The notes below the pieces were generated by a model, which saw only the letters and a list, made by a program, of their open reading frames with translations, was not told the DNA's origin and did not search any database. Positions 40,001 through 52,469 of a DNA stretch of 64,000 nt are shown in pieces (positions within the stretch are counted from its first letter, which is position 1; every line of letters begins with the position of its first letter). Source of the DNA: Zygnema circumcarinatum (lineage: Eukaryota; Streptophyta; Zygnematophyceae; Zygnematales; Zygnemataceae); NCBI GenBank assembly GCA_037447605.1, contig CM074816.1, forward strand, positions 1,920,745-1,984,744, read 5' to 3'. Made by a program: the position numbers and the translations under genes.

Positions 40001-42279
40001 TGGGCCACCATAGCTTTAAGGCACAAATTCATGTCGATGCTGCTGTGAAGGACGAATATCTGTAGTCGCTGCCTGCACCCTTGAAGCAGTGTCCATTGAT
40101 TTTCCAAACATCGATAAGTCGGTAAAAAAATAAGAATGCTCTTGCTTAAATCCGTCTCTGATGAGTGAATATAGAGAACCAGATCCCGAACAAGTTTGTG
40201 TGATTCCTGGTCAATTTTCGCATTGCTCAAAGGAGATGGAGAAGCTTCCTTTCTGTTGAAATTCTCCACAACTTCTATGTGGCTCCGTTGTTGACCAAGT
40301 TCACCAACGGCCTGTCACATGAGTGAAATGAATAAGGACTCTTTGTACAAGCTTCACAGACATCAAAGGAGACACACAGAGAGAGAGGTAGAGGGAGGCA
40401 AGAAGCTCAACAAAGCATAAAGTTCTCAAGGGATCAAGGTTTATCACCTACATTACTTTCTCCCTTCTCACCTGCTCTATGTATTTGACTCGTGTGTCGA
40501 ACAGCTGTTTCCTTAAAAACACGTTCGGGTCCGCAATTGCAATCCGCTGCACTTTTTCGCCCTGCCCGAGCTCACTGAAGTAAGTTGAATAACGCTGAAA
40601 GTCTGCTGTAGCGGACATCAACACCAATCTGCAGGTGAAAGCAGAGATCGCTGCGATGGATATTAGGATGAAGGGAAGAGAGAGGGATTTGGAAAGAATG
40701 GGAGGAGAGATAGAGGGAAATGATGGGAACAGGGTGGGGGAGAATGGACAGTCTGGTTGAGGAAGGGAGCAAAGGGAGGCGGGTAAGGGGGGAAAGTAGG
40801 GAGTAAGAGAAAGGGCGCATAGACAAGATGGAAAGGGAACCCTAACCTTGGACCTGACCTGGCCTTCAATTGCAGCTGACATCCACATTTGTCAAGGAAC
40901 ATTAAGCAATTCGAAAAAAGATAAGATCGACTATGAGCAAAAGGGAGTGACGAGGGAGGTATGAAGGCGGAAAGAAAATAGGGACAGGGAGAGTCAGAGA
41001 GCAAGGGACCATAAAAGAGACGGTGAACGAAAGAGAGAGGGAGAGGGAGAGGCGGAGAGGGAGGGGAAGAGAGAGAGGAGGGGTGCGGGGATAGGCGAGA
41101 TACCGTAGGACCTCTGAGCCTGCACATGCCACCTGCTTCCTGTCCTGAATTTTAAACTAAAAATCCAAAAGTAGACTCACCGAGCATTGACGGAGCGGAG
41201 AAGAAGCTGCTTTGCACAGGCGAGGACCAGGTCGCTCTCAATGCTGCGTTCATGCACTTCGTCGAGCACTATGACTCGGTATCGGCTGAACACTTTTTCT
41301 CCATTGGCACGCAACTCCTCAAGCAGAATGCCCGCAGTAGCAAACACTATTCTTGACCTGAGTGTCATTCCATTTTGAGTCCACTCAAATCATTCAGTCC
41401 CATAAGCTTATGCATAAGCAATATACAAATAACTAGCCCCTTGAGGGTCAAGAATTTGAGAGTTTGGACGGGCGACCATGCCGAGAAACACAACTTATCA
41501 TGTTTAAAAACTGCTTCCCCTAGCAAAACCCCACGCCTGTGGTAGAAAAATCAGACGTAACCCATTTGGCCGAGTTCACAAGGTTCACCGATATGAATTC
41601 CCCTTACGACGAACTAACCGACACAGCTTCTGATTTTCCGTACTCTCATTATCACCTCCTTCATACACATCACTTTGTCCATTATCATATTAACATCAAG
41701 CTCTGCGGTAGCATAGAATCGTAAGCTGCATTTTCTAAAGAAAACGATACTGATAACAAGAATTTCTAGTGGATTGACAACGATTTTCAACGGTGCACGG
41801 GAAGCAAGTCGCTCAGATTAAGCATACTTTGACGTCGAGAGATTCTTCTGGCCTATATGGTACCCAACATCTTCCCCCAAGGTGGTCTGCCTTTCTTGCG
41901 CCACTCTCTGAGAGACAGCCACCACAGCAAGTCTTCGGGGTTGCGTGCAAAGAATGGGGCCCAAACCTCCTTCTTCGAGTATTTGGGGCACTTGAGAGCT
42001 TTTGCCTGCAACAAATCAAGATAAGGACCAGAAAGCAATTACGGAATCAGCACCTGAACAAAGTGTCCCTTCACGCTTCGTTCCTCTACGTCAAGAGACA
42101 GAAAAGAGCATGCCAGGTATGCTCATTAGTAATGAGAGGATTACTCCTATAACAATGTACTTCGGAACCTGTTTTGTACCTGATCCAGTTTCCCCATATA
42201 TGAGTGTCACCGGATTTCCTTGAACCTTCTCCAATATTTGATCCTTGAATCTTCGAACCGGCAGAGTCCGGCCATCCAT
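34040..42279 (-). CDS. DExH-box RNA helicase fused to two CCCH fingers and a BMT5-like domain
   Basis: Predicted nuclear DEAH/RHA-type RNA helicase resembling Arabidopsis C3H31 (At2g47680). Exons (minus): 42279-42180, 42005-41828, 41357-41181, 40628-40472, 40311-39982, 39735-39589, 39183-39003, 38558-38272, 38141-38010, 37587-37407, 36590-36304, 36181-35570, 35362-34703, 34243-34040; 1210 aa, all phases closing. Helicase motifs: I GETGSGKS, Ia CTQPRRLA, II DEVH, III SAT, IV LIFLPTY, V ATNIAESSV, VI QRKGRTGR. The HA2/OB-like part contains GRLLVTLPLSLEAA and ANLFAFEFWQRTF. Two CCCH fingers lie near residues 881-900 (CIFYQNGSC) and 917-936 (CRNGDRCVFLH). A BMT5-like (25S rRNA uridine methyltransferase-type, DUF2431) domain follows from about 977 with ILLLGEGDFSFSMALAK. 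The start is the ATG before RTLPVRRFKDQIL; the N-terminus is the least certain part. Confidence 0.85.
36842..37406 (-). repeat. Minisatellite built on a 5' splice-site sequence, helicase intron 10
   Basis: On the coding (minus) strand the exon 10 end GACGAGACAG|GTGAGAGG is followed by many further copies of GAGACAGGTGAGAGGGAG, each containing CAGGTGAG. A higher-order unit of about 135 bases occurs twice (compare 36951-37069 with 37086-37200). It is CT-rich on the plus strand. Confidence 0.8.
39243..39560 (+). repeat. CT-rich low-complexity tract in helicase intron 6
   Basis: Pyrimidine-rich on the plus strand, purine-rich in the sense of the gene. Long open frames across it are compositional artefacts. 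Confidence 0.7.
40650..41100 (+). repeat. Purine-rich tracts in helicase intron 3
   Basis: GA/GGA-rich blocks at about 40660-40810 and 40980-41098, separated by mixed sequence. No coding signal. Confidence 0.65.
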
Positions 42280-43300
42280 TCGGACGAGCTACTGCTGCTT
42301 GACGCTCTGCGAGAAATGATGAAAGTTTACCAAATTGAGAGAGAGAGAGAGCGAGAGAGGGAGAGAGGCACAGGGAGAGAGCGAGAGAGAAACTATTTAG
42401 TGAAACAGGTATGGAATTCACCCAAACGAAAGGTTAGAGACGAGAGCAGAATGAAGTGAACAGGACAGCATGGGAGAAGAGTCTCAAACGACACAGAGCG
42501 AGGCTCCATGATGCAGTTTGGCGTCGCGGGCGACGCGATTACGCGTTCCATCATGGCCATTTGGTGGTGACGTGGCGATGACGTGGATGCCACGTTGTAA
42601 TTTGTTGGAGAGATTTCACATAACATCTCCAATAGATAAGTGCCACGTGGATAAAACAGGATCAGTCGCGATGCCAAGGGTGGTGTTGTGGCCACGCTGG
42701 CGCCCAGTGGGCGACCGCGGTGACCGCCGGTCGAGGTCGCAGCTTGCAGACGGGCAGACGGCCTACCGCCGCGGCCCTCCGCCGTCGGCAACGACGGAAA
42801 CGGTAGCTGGGCTAGACCACGTGGGCCCTTGGAAAAAAGTTCCACGTGACGACGGCTGGTTGGAGCGCGGGTCATTAGGGGGGGGGGGCACGCTCTTTTT
42901 TTTCGTAGACTAGAGAGAAAGAGAGGGAGGGCGAGTGTCAAAGAGAGAGAGGGGAAAGAACAAGAGTGCAAGAGAGCAAGAGAGCGAGAGAGCGATAGAG
43001 GGAAGGAGGGAGAGAGAGAGGGGGGGAGAAGGGGGAGGGGGAGGGGGNNNNNNNNNNGGGAGGGGGCGATGGGGAGGGGGAGGGGGAGAGGGCGAGGCGG
43101 AGGGGGAGGGGGAGAGAGAGTGAGAGTGAGGGAGAAAAAGGGAGAGAGAGGGAGAGGGAGAGGGAGAGGGAGAGGGAGAGAGAAATGCCGATGAGTGCAG
43201 TGTTCAGAGCAGATCGCACACACACGTGCCCTGTGCGAGAGGCTGCGTGTGTTCACGGCTTGAATGATCCAGTGTGCTTTCGGCAGGTTCAACCCAATGC
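42280..43300 (-). promoter_or_regulatory. Helicase upstream region: GA repeats, G-boxes and an N gap
   Basis: A GA repeat (42338-42390) borders the first coding exon. CACGTG cores occur at 42644-42649, 42818-42823 and 42843-42848, with GACGTGG words at about 42569 and 42580. From 42915 to 43195 a purine-rich GGGGGA/GAGAGG tract is interrupted by ten Ns at 43048-43057, an assembly gap. An uninterrupted minus-strand frame of 299 codons across the area is low-complexity and rejected as a gene. Confidence 0.5.
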
Positions 43301-43684
43301 AGAAAACCGCACAGATGATTCCACATGACTGAAGAATAATTTCCGTTTATGGCGGCTTTATATTGATCCACTTAGACTTGTTGAGCTGGAGAACAAAACA
43401 TGAATGTGAAAGAACCAAGCGCTACCAGGTACAACGTAGGGATCATGCTATCCTCGCAGCTTGACAAGAAGACTACCCTGATTCTATCCTTCCTAACCTC
43501 TAGCTGCAACAAAATTATCGCTGTATGTACATACACCAGCATGAATGCTGTAAAGCCGCTCGTCTACGTGGAAAAAGAATGGAACGGAAACATCGCGATT
43601 GAAAACCTAGGTTCTTCTAACTCATCTAAAGTCTGCATTACTGGCCACATCACGTGAATGGCTTAAATGACTGTACTGGGAGCT
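43301..43684. other. Intergenic/3' flank of multicopper oxidase
   Basis: Probably 3' UTR of the oxidase followed by spacer. No gene seen. Confidence 0.4.
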
Positions 43685-46600
43685 TCACTCGTCAACAGGC
43701 TTGGGAGCTACGGGGGGCACAATAAGAAATGGCCGCATCATCTCAAAGTCCTCATGTTCGGCGATGTGGCAGTGCCACACATATCCCGGCTCCGCGGAAG
43801 GGTCGAATGGGAAGGGCTGACCGTTCTGCACATGAAGCCGAGAGGACCGAGTCAACAGAATTCCCCAAGAAAAGCGTTGCTGGATAACAATGAAATGATA
43901 AGTTCACTGAAAATTTTGAGTTCCTTTTCAGTAACTTCAACAAATAAGGATGCCCGGAGGAGCTCACCTGACTGGTCAATTTGAACATGATCTGGGCGAC
44001 ATCGTTCACTTCAGCTGCAAAAGTGTCCTTCCAGCCGAGCTCGGCGATGTGGGGCCCACGCTTTTCACCCGTATAGCAGCTCGGCTTCGACGAGTCTGTG
44101 AACGAGCAGGTGCCGTTCTGGTACATGCCGATGTCGTACTGCTGGCGGCTGATGACACGGAATTTGACGGCGTGCAGGTGAATCGTGTGAATCTGTGGCG
44201 TCTCGTTGATCAAATACCACACCTCACTGGATTCCTGCATCGAGTCAAGATCACGAACATCTTAAGAGGCAGAACAAAAACTGTTCACAAATTGCAGCCA
44301 CATACAATGAAGCTGATTGACTCCGTGGAGAGGTGTAGACTTAAGCAAGCCATGAGGTCCAGACTATACCCGAGTAACGATCTCAGTGGCAGCCTCAGCC
44401 CAGTGCCTTCCTCCAAGAAGGTGAACTCGGTCCATGAAGAGTGGCGTTTCAATGAGGGGCAACCAACGCACAATATCAGCATTAGCAGGGTCCATTACTG
44501 GCAATTCTGCCAGAGTTTCTGGCAAGTCTTCTGAAGGAATGGGAGCCTCCGCCACTCTCAGCTTCATGACCACTCCCAAGTTGGTGTCGACTGGCAGCCC
44601 ATACTCGTTCAGTTCCAACTGCCCGAAATTGACAATGTACACATCAGCAGGGCCAACACTCCCCTCCACATCAAAGTCCACTACGACTTCAATCCTTTCT
44701 GCGGGAGCAATTCCGATGGATGAAAGTGCCACAGGGTGCTCGATGTAGCCGGCATCCGTCGCAATCTGGTAAGCCATCAAGCGTTCGCCGTTGGGCAGAG
44801 AAAAGTTGAGACCAGTCCCCGCGGATGGCACACTCTGGTTGACGTAAAGGAAGGTGAGATTCAAGCGTCGCAGCCCATCGCTGTTAAGGATTCGGAAACG
44901 GTACTTTGTCCTTTGCACGTCAAGATAAGGCCACGCCTGCGCAAATGCAGAACGAGTGTGAGAGTCATTAAGCTTCAAAGCGGTTTGACTTCACGTCAAC
45001 AAAGAAAAGGATGATTTTGATCAGAGAGGTACGTACCACATTGTTAGTGGTGGTAACTTCACGGAACGAAGTAACGACGGAGTCCTCATCCTCGATGACG
45101 TGCAGCGATCCATCCTCAAGAAGCACCTTGTTCAAGATGTTGAGGGGGATGTCAAACTCTCCCTGTGGGAGTGCATAGCCTCCGTTTGGCAGCTTAAAGC
45201 GAGCCTCGTCGCCTGCCGGATCCGTGACAAAGTAGAATCCAGCCAAACCTGCACCCCTCCCTCCATGCCTCGCCCTCAGCCCATGCCCTCCTGCATACTC
45301 TGTTGCAACCATGGCCGCCATAGAACATAGAAAGGGAAGGAGGGAGGTGGGGAGTGCGCGCTGACCGAAGTAGGTGCTGAGCTGCGTGAGGCCCATGGTG
45401 TGGTCGTGCAGCCATAGGGTGGCGGGCAGCTGCGCGTTGTGGTATTTGTACAGACTCTTCACGAAGGTGCTGCCCTTCTCGCCCTTTGCTGTAAACCACG
45501 CCTCCGGATGGCCGTCGGATTCCGGCTCCGTCTCCCCTCCATGGAGATGCATCACTGCATACGACGCAACCATGATTTCGTGAGTAGGCAGGTATTACCT
45601 GTTTTCTAAGCGTATTCCACTATTTCAGCAAAGTTTAAGGTAAGCGAAGCTAATGAAGAGTGAAAAACGGACAAGGTCGATTGTCCTAGTCTATACGAGG
45701 TGCATACGACTTGCTGTTCAAAAACATGAAGCTCGTTTGGAAAACGAATTGGTGCGTACCAACTGGAATGCCGCCATTCACTGGCAAGACAGAGACTGGC
45801 GTGTAGACGGAGCGCACGTATGACTCGTCTGTGAGATAGTTCTCCCACTGAATGTATGTGGGAGTGCCGCGGGTTGCAATCACTGTAGGCCCCGGAGTAC
45901 TGGCCGTCGCCTCAGTTTCACCATAGCCGTAAAGGACTGTTGCCGGCAAGTCCCGATGAATTTTCTGCAGACGGAAACTTACTGAGTGTAAGCTGACGAC
46001 GAAATGATGTGCAGACCGAACTAAACGGCAGGAGGCACCGATCCCGCATGCATGCACTCAATTACCATGTCTCGCCTCCTTACAGCTTCATGTAAATTCA
46101 TGCAAACTTTGGCTCAATTGGCAGCTTGGAGTGAGCGTGTACCCCTACCTCATACACTTTGTAGAATCCCAACGTTATGGGCTCTCCAGTGGAGCCATCG
46201 ATGGTAGCCGGAATGAACAAGGGCGTCACGAACTTGCAGAGGTCGGGGAAGACGCTGACGCAGCTGTCGTCAGAGGCGACCTCGTCTCCAGCGACATAGC
46301 CAGCTGCTGATGCCGAGCCTGCCAGGCAGGAAGGCGGCTCGTGTCAGGTGGACGGACATGTAAGGGGCATTTTCAGTCAGTCGGCCATGGCTTCAGGGAA
46401 GCTTCAGCTTCAAGCAGAGTGAAAGGAGCAGAGGAAAGGGCAGGAGAGCGTACTCGCAATGACGGTTGGCTCATCCATGGCGACCAGACGGTGGCGGGTG
46501 CTTGTGCCTCTGTTTGACAAGGCTGCGAACATCTTCGCGTCCTCGCTCCTTCTTCCGGGATCCCTCGCGGCCACCACCCCCACGCTGAAGAGCGCAACCA

Positions 46601-46836
46601 ATACGAAGGCGGCGCATGTAACCTGCGGAGAGAGGGTGCGAGCGGTGAGGGAGGGAAGGAAGTAGACGAAGACATGTGCGCACCCGCACGCTCACAACGC
46701 TTGCGCTTCCTGCAATCGATGCTTCGAGCTCACAGCATTTGAGAAAGGGAGAAGGCAGATGGAAGGCTTCTCTGACCTTCATAGCGACTCTGTTGAGTCT
46801 CACAGTCGCACTGATTGGACGCGTTACGGCCTCCAT
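43685..46836 (-). CDS. Secreted multicopper oxidase (LPR1/CotA-like laccase family)
   Basis: Predicted four-copper oxidase of the extracytoplasmic space, coupling substrate oxidation (Fe2+, phenolics or bilirubin-type) to O2 reduction; the substrate is unknown. Exons (minus): 46836-46777, 46622-46454, 46318-46149, 45964-45760, 45554-45366, 45248-45037, 44936-44370, 44234-43968, 43825-43685; 659 aa. A signal peptide (MKVTCAAFVLVALFSVGVV) spans the first splice; an alternative start is that internal Met at 46782. Copper sites are complete: MHLHGG, LHDHTMG, HTIHLH and HCHIAEHEDFEMM, the last giving the Cys-bridged trinuclear and type-1 ligands including Met. Plant LPR1 and bacterial CotA share the motifs GGETEPESDG and KYRFRILN. 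Phases match in every intron. The exon 7 end has two possible in-phase donors; I chose GTATAG. Confidence 0.92.
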
Positions 46837-48751
46837 GGTCACGTTACTCTCACAAGCTTCTGCAATTACACCCGCCAATCCCACTCGCCCATTAGCCCGG
46901 AAACACCCGGCGCAGCTTATCTCCTCGCCAGCTGCTTCGCTCCTTGAACGTGTGCTTGCCAGCACGGGGAAGAGCCCGCAGCTGTGCTTACCCAGAAGCT
47001 GCCTTCACCGCTCCCGCTTGTTGCCCCTCTCCCTGCCTTTGCTCTCTCCCTCTCTCTCCCACTCTCTCTCAATCTCTCACTCTCTCTCTCTCTCACTCGC
47101 TCTCACTCACACTCTCTCTCTTTCTCTCTTATCACTCTCTCGGTGCGAGGCTCGACACTGCGTATACGCCGCACTGGCCGGCTCTAATAAAAGCCCAGCG
47201 CCCGACGCCACGTCGCCGCCTCCGTGGACAGTGCTCGCCGAATCTTCGGCGGCCGGCCCGCCACGGGGGCGACTTTCTGCTAGATGATATTGCACATGCG
47301 ATGGGGCTGTCCCATTGGACCGCCGGCGCCCCACCTCTCTCCGCGCGCCACGCTGCCTCCGACACCCTCCGTCGGCGCAGCCCGCGGCCGCGCCGTACGG
47401 CGAGGACGTGGGACGATCGGGGCGCGCGACCGACAGCGGTGTACGATCTGTACGGTTCGGGCGTGCGTCGACTCGTTTGGGGACTTGGCCGCAAGTACGG
47501 ACGGGGCGGCCGATAAGGGCCGGTGTCGTGGTTCACCACGTTGGCTTTTGTCGGCGGCCCTTAGGGCGTGGCAGTTTGCAGCCAGGGAAGATTTGGCATT
47601 GATAGTACGACGACGACGACGACGACGACGACGCCATGAAATAGACATGGGCAAAGACAACACCATGGAGGTCGCGAACCGCTTAGGGACGCAACTTAGG
47701 CCTAGCAACAACAACAACAACAACAACAACAACATGCGGCTCAAGCAGCAGCAGGACGCAGCCCTCCCTCCCTCCCTCCCTGGCTGGCTGGGCCCGACCG
47801 CGGGCCCCGCCGACCTATCTGGCGCTCGGCTCCACGTCTTCGGGCGGGCCCAACCTCGGAGGTTTCGGGACCAATCCTGTGCTGCCATATAGGCGTACGG
47901 CAGAGAGTCGCCGTACGGATGGCCTATCCAAGATTCCAAGCGCAGGTGTCGGCGGCTGCACGGTTCGGAGCTGTTTCGCGGAAGCTTCCTTGGAACAATT
48001 TGACCAGAAGTTGTTGTTCGGAAGATGTGAATGGCGCGGTGAGACCTTGAATGGGCTGTTGTTGAACACGAGGGTGGACCGATGGATGGCGTGTGCGAAC
48101 AATAGGGTGGGGGTCGACCGCTCCATGGCGGCCATCACTCGCTGCGAATGCATTGGTTGTGTTGTGTGCCACACTCACCCAGAGGGCATGGAAGCATTTC
48201 AGTGTTGTGCGAGCGCGCTTCCAAAAGCACTGCAGAAAGCGATCCATGCCTTTTTCTTTTTGAAAGAGAAAGTAGCTTTCTATTTTAAGGATGCTGCAGT
48301 TAAAAGTACATCGCCTGTTGCAAACAGGACTTTGAAAAATTGCTATGCGGTTGAACTATCGGAGCTTGCATGCGGTCTGCTTGAAAAGATTAATGAAGCG
48401 TTGACTTTTGCCACGCAGTAACAGACCTCGAGTGAATGCTATGTACGCATCTACCAGCAATGCTACACTTGATGGAAGAAGGAATTGTCTGCGATCAAAA
48501 CCGCTGTTCGTTTGCGCATCAGTCAACCACTTCCCATCTCCTCCTTGCTATCATTTACACAATTCGATGGAGCCGACCGAGTGGACGGGAAATGACAGGC
48601 GGAAGCTTAGTCCTTCCACTCCCTCCTTCACCAGGACAATGCAATAGAAGGAGGCTAAGCGGCAGTTCCCGCCGCTCAGAACTTTTGCTGATGTTGGGAG
48701 CTTCCAGTTCCCCCCCGGCAGATCAAAACAGACTATGGAAGGCTCAGCAGC
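46837..48751. other. Intergenic region with microsatellites and a dispersed repeat copy
   Basis: Upstream of the oxidase and downstream of the esterase. It contains a CT/CACT-rich tract (47030-47140), a divergent dispersed-repeat copy with an expanded (ACG)n (47592-47676), (CAA)n at 47705-47735, (CCCT)n at 47763-47785 and CGTACGG words near 47393 and 47894. Open frames on both strands at 47.9-48.6 kb are not convincing. Confidence 0.5.
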
Positions 48752-51700
48752 TCATGCGGCTGCCGCATCGCTAGTGGTTCCCAGTGCGGAAAGTCTCGCC
48801 TTTTGGAGGATGGCGCAGCGCGAGTGAAGGTCGACCACAGCAGTTCCGGTGAAGTCCACATTCAGAAATGTTCCAAGCTGAGACTGGTTGTGCCATTGCG
48901 TCCATGGCATCCCGTTCTGCCATCTTGGAACGCCGGTAGCCGCCATGCTCGTCCAAGCCGTAATGCTGTGAGTCGACACTATCACCTCCTTCTGCAGAGG
49001 GAGGAAAACGGCAACAACAGCAGCTGATCGTGGCATGAGCCCTCACCATCCTTGGCAACAGAGATTTCTTCTAGAACCCTTTAGGGGGGGCTGTGAAAAG
49101 CTGCGGATAACTTGCCTCTGTGAAGTTGCATGTTCCTTCAGGGGGATTGATGTGTGTTACAATGCCGAGAGTGGGCATAAGGTCGACGGAGTGGTATGCC
49201 CCCATGTACTGCCAGTCGGTCGGGCAAGTCGGGGTCACATCCCACTGATAAAGGTACGAGGGAGAGCTTGCCGCATTGCCGGCTCTGGTTTGCAGCCGTT
49301 CGAGGATCGGGCACTTGAAAAAGATGTCCGTCCAAAGGTCACCGAGCTGTGCGGAAAGTGGAGAGGAGAGAACTGGGCAGAAGAATGCAGCACAGTGAGG
49401 GAAGGGTCAAACCGCAGCAATGCATCACACATTGGGTTTTTATCAAGGAAGTGAGGTCCCTTATGCGACATCCCAACCCCTTAACCTTGAAAAGAGGGAG
49501 GGTGCCAAAGGAGGATACCTGAATACTTTTCGATGGGGTACAGGGCTCTGATAGGTGCAGACTGAACTCCCGGGTATATTTCATCGACCAGGCTGTCGAA
49601 GGTGGATTCTTCGATAGTCAGAGACTGCACGAAGAAGTTTCCTTCATTTGTCGAAAATCCGACCATGTAAGGGACTGCAAACACCAAACCAGCATGTGAG
49701 ACTCTACCCAACAGGTCTAATAAAAAACCCACTTCATAGAATCGAGGGCTCCTAGCAATGTGGAAGCCCTCCAGGTCACGAGCCTTCAGGATAAAGCCTC
49801 ATTCTGTGCCCTCACATAGAGTACAAGAAAAGGAAAGCACACCTTGCGCGAATTCGCCCTTCTGATGTGCAGCGACTACGTGTTCCGGCAGCACCTCGCC
49901 GTCCACCACCACTTGGAAGGTTGGACTCCAGCTCACGCTTTCACACATCGCGTATTCAAGGCCGATGGCAGCCACCATGTCTGTGGTCGCTGTGTACAAT
50001 GTAGACCACGGGAGACTGCGGAGACACTCCAGTTCCGCAGCCGGATAAGAAGAATTGGCGCAGCCGACCAGCTCCAATAGCGTGGAGGAGACTTTGTATG
50101 CCTGCAGGTGAGGAGACGAGGGTGCAGTCAGAATCAGTATGACCAGTGCGCTTCCATTAGCCGACAACTCGTGTTGCACAACAAGGACGAGACTTATTGC
50201 ATTACAAGCACTCTAGGTCCATTTCACGATTGGCTACGCCTTGCTAGGGCAGTAGGAGTGTGATTCGAATCTTGACTTCCAGCACCCACCTGAGACAGGG
50301 TGAGCTGACGGACACAAGGTGGACTCTGACTGATGGCGGAACTGAAGAGACCCCATGAGCCGGGCGCCACCATGTGGAGGTCCACATATTGCGCGCCTGC
50401 ATGGAAAGGCGACTTTGCCATAAGGGCTCCATCTCAAGACAAGGGACTTTGTAAAAACAACTTATAGCTGCAACTGCAGCTGCTTTTAGCAGTTATGTAC
50501 TTTTCCCGGAATGGCATCCCCCTGTCTGATCTCAAGGAGCTTCATCTTTAGCATCCAGGAGCTACGACAGGTGCGCTCTTGAAACTGACTTCACGCTAAA
50601 CAAACAAAAAAATCATGACCAAAGAGCGAAGGCAATCCATGGCTGCTTGAAAGAGCCATGAGCGACTCCAACATTTTGACAACGAGGTGCAAAAACTGAG
50701 TGATGAAAGTCTAAGGCCGGAGGAACGGAAAGGACGGAAGTATCGTGCCTTGAGAGTGTCCGTTAAGGAGGACTTTGTTGCGATCTCCTCCAAAGAAGGC
50801 GATGTGGTCGCGCACCCATTCGAGTGCGAGCTGCTGGTCGAGGATCGCTGCGGGCAAAGAAGGAAGAACGGAAGAAAGGGGTCAGCCGGACCTCTCGTGA
50901 TAAAACGCATCAGACAGCCTGCTAGAAAGAGTTCAGAAAATAACTCACCCCAGTTGCCAGTGGTGTTGGACTCTGACCACGTGGCGGGATGAGCGAGCAG
51001 CCCAAACGGTCCCTTGCGGTACTGCGAATTACACCCAAAAGTGTGAGATATAATCGCTGAAAGGGGTGGATCGTGGTGGGAGGAGGGATCCACCGTGGGT
51101 AGCCTCAGAAATTGCTGTGCTTACCTGAATGTTCACTTGGATGGCCCCCATCTTTGCAGCATAATCGCAGCCATCAACGAACGGGTCCGAAGCGCAGCAG
51201 TCGAGATCGTGCCCGCCATGGATGTAAACCCGCACAGGCACTTTAGCGCCCGGCAGGAAGGCCTGGGAGGGGACCCATAGGTTGAGGTACAGACAGTCCT
51301 GCGTAGGGGAGTGCCAAATAACCTCAGCGAGCTGCTTGCTTCCGCTACCTTCAAGTCTCAAAGTTGAACATTTAAGATGCAAGTCCCCCTACTCAATGAA
51401 GGATCTGCATTCCAAGCTGTCAGCATACGGAGGGGAAAATGCCCCGTCGCTCCCTTTTGCTCCCCCCGTCTCCCGTCCCCCTATATTCCGCTTTCCCTCC
51501 GCCTTCCTCCTTCCCCATTCAACTCTCCCACCGCCCATTTTCGTCCCCTCCAACCTTTCCCTTTCTATCCCTCCCTTCCCTCCAAACCTCCACCCCTCAC
51601 TCACTTTCCCTTTCCCTCCCCTCCTCCACCCCAGCTTTCCTTTTCCCTTACTATTCACAGATTCCTTTCTTTCCCCCCACCCTCTCCCTCACATTTCTTG

Positions 51701-52469
51701 CCACCCCCCACCTCTATCCTTCCCACATTCCAGTCACTTATCAGCCTCCCCTCCCCCTCTTCTCCTCCGTGCCCAGCCTCCGCCCTTCCTGCATCTCCGC
51801 GAAACTCCCGCTATCATTGCCCTTCCCTTCCCTCACCCCTTCCCTCCCCTCCCCAACTTCCCTTCCTCCGTTACCCTTCCTTCTTTCTCTCCCTTTCTAC
51901 CATCACCTTCCTATCTCTTGCCATTGCTCCCTTTCCTTTCCTCCAACCCCGCCTTCTCCATTCGCCCCTCCCTTCCAATTCCTTTTCTCTCGTTCCAATT
52001 CTCCCCATAACACGGCTAGTTTGATAACTTTATGCCCTCTGATATGAGGGTGAAAACAATTTGAGGACGGAAGTACTCTCCGCGCAGCACGCACCTCAGA
52101 ACTGAAGTCGGTCCCAATGTAGTCGCCCACCTTCGCACAGTATGACCCACAGGGAGGAGGGTTGACAGTCGCCTGCAGCGCAGGGGAAGGGTACGGCTGG
52201 TCGTACATCTCAGGCCGCCGGAAACGCGAACTCCCTGTCACGGGCTTTGCAAACGGAACCCCGAGGTAGCGAGTCACCTCCGGATATAAGTCGCATGAGA
52301 CCCCATCGATATTCCCCAGCGGAAGAGCGATTCTCCTGGAGGCCGCAGAGCTCGTCTCCTCTGTCGCACTTCCGCGTGGCGGCAAGACAGCCAGAACCAC
52401 TGCCGCAAGGCAGAGAAGCAGCAGGCGTGCCGGAGCTTTCCCCTCGTTACGATGGAGTGGTGGCGCCAT
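48752..52469 (-). CDS. Secreted type-B carboxylesterase (COesterase family)
   Basis: Alpha/beta-hydrolase of the carboxylesterase/cholinesterase family; hydrolyses ester substrates, probably outside the cell or in the endomembrane system. Exons (minus): 52469-52095, 51298-51125, 51021-50949, 50847-50749, 50396-50290, 50101-49843, 49674-49519, 49479-49394, 49346-49116, 48991-48752; 599 aa. Signal peptide LLLLCLAAVVLAVLPP. Hallmarks: YLGVPFAKP, SE-DCLYLNLWVP across the first splice, YIHGGHD (oxyanion hole), nucleophile elbow GHSQG (Ser near 238), FSSAISQS, Glu in STNEG (near 373) and His in GAYHSVDL (near 495). Introns 4 and 9 have GC donors (CAAG|GCACGA, AGAG|GCAAGT). Exon 8 and the 47-base intron 8 are the weakest part of the model. 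Intron 1 is CT-rich on the plus strand. Confidence 0.85.
51430..52010 (+). repeat. Pyrimidine-rich tract in esterase intron 1
   Basis: About 580 bases of C/T-dominated sequence on the plus strand. All three plus frames stay open only because of composition. Confidence 0.75.

Noticed and set aside
42393-43292. 299-codon minus-strand open frame upstream of the helicase
   Set aside because: Low-complexity Ser/Leu/Pro sequence over a GA tract that crosses an N gap, without family similarity.
47815-48247. Minus-strand frames with plausible splice sites (CFWKRARTTLKCFHALW; MAAMERSTPTLLFAHAIH)
   Set aside because: Phases can be made to fit, but no upstream start exon or conserved motif was found.
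51282-52047. Long overlapping plus-strand frames
   Set aside because: They arise from a C/T-rich intron of the esterase gene; all three frames are open because of composition.
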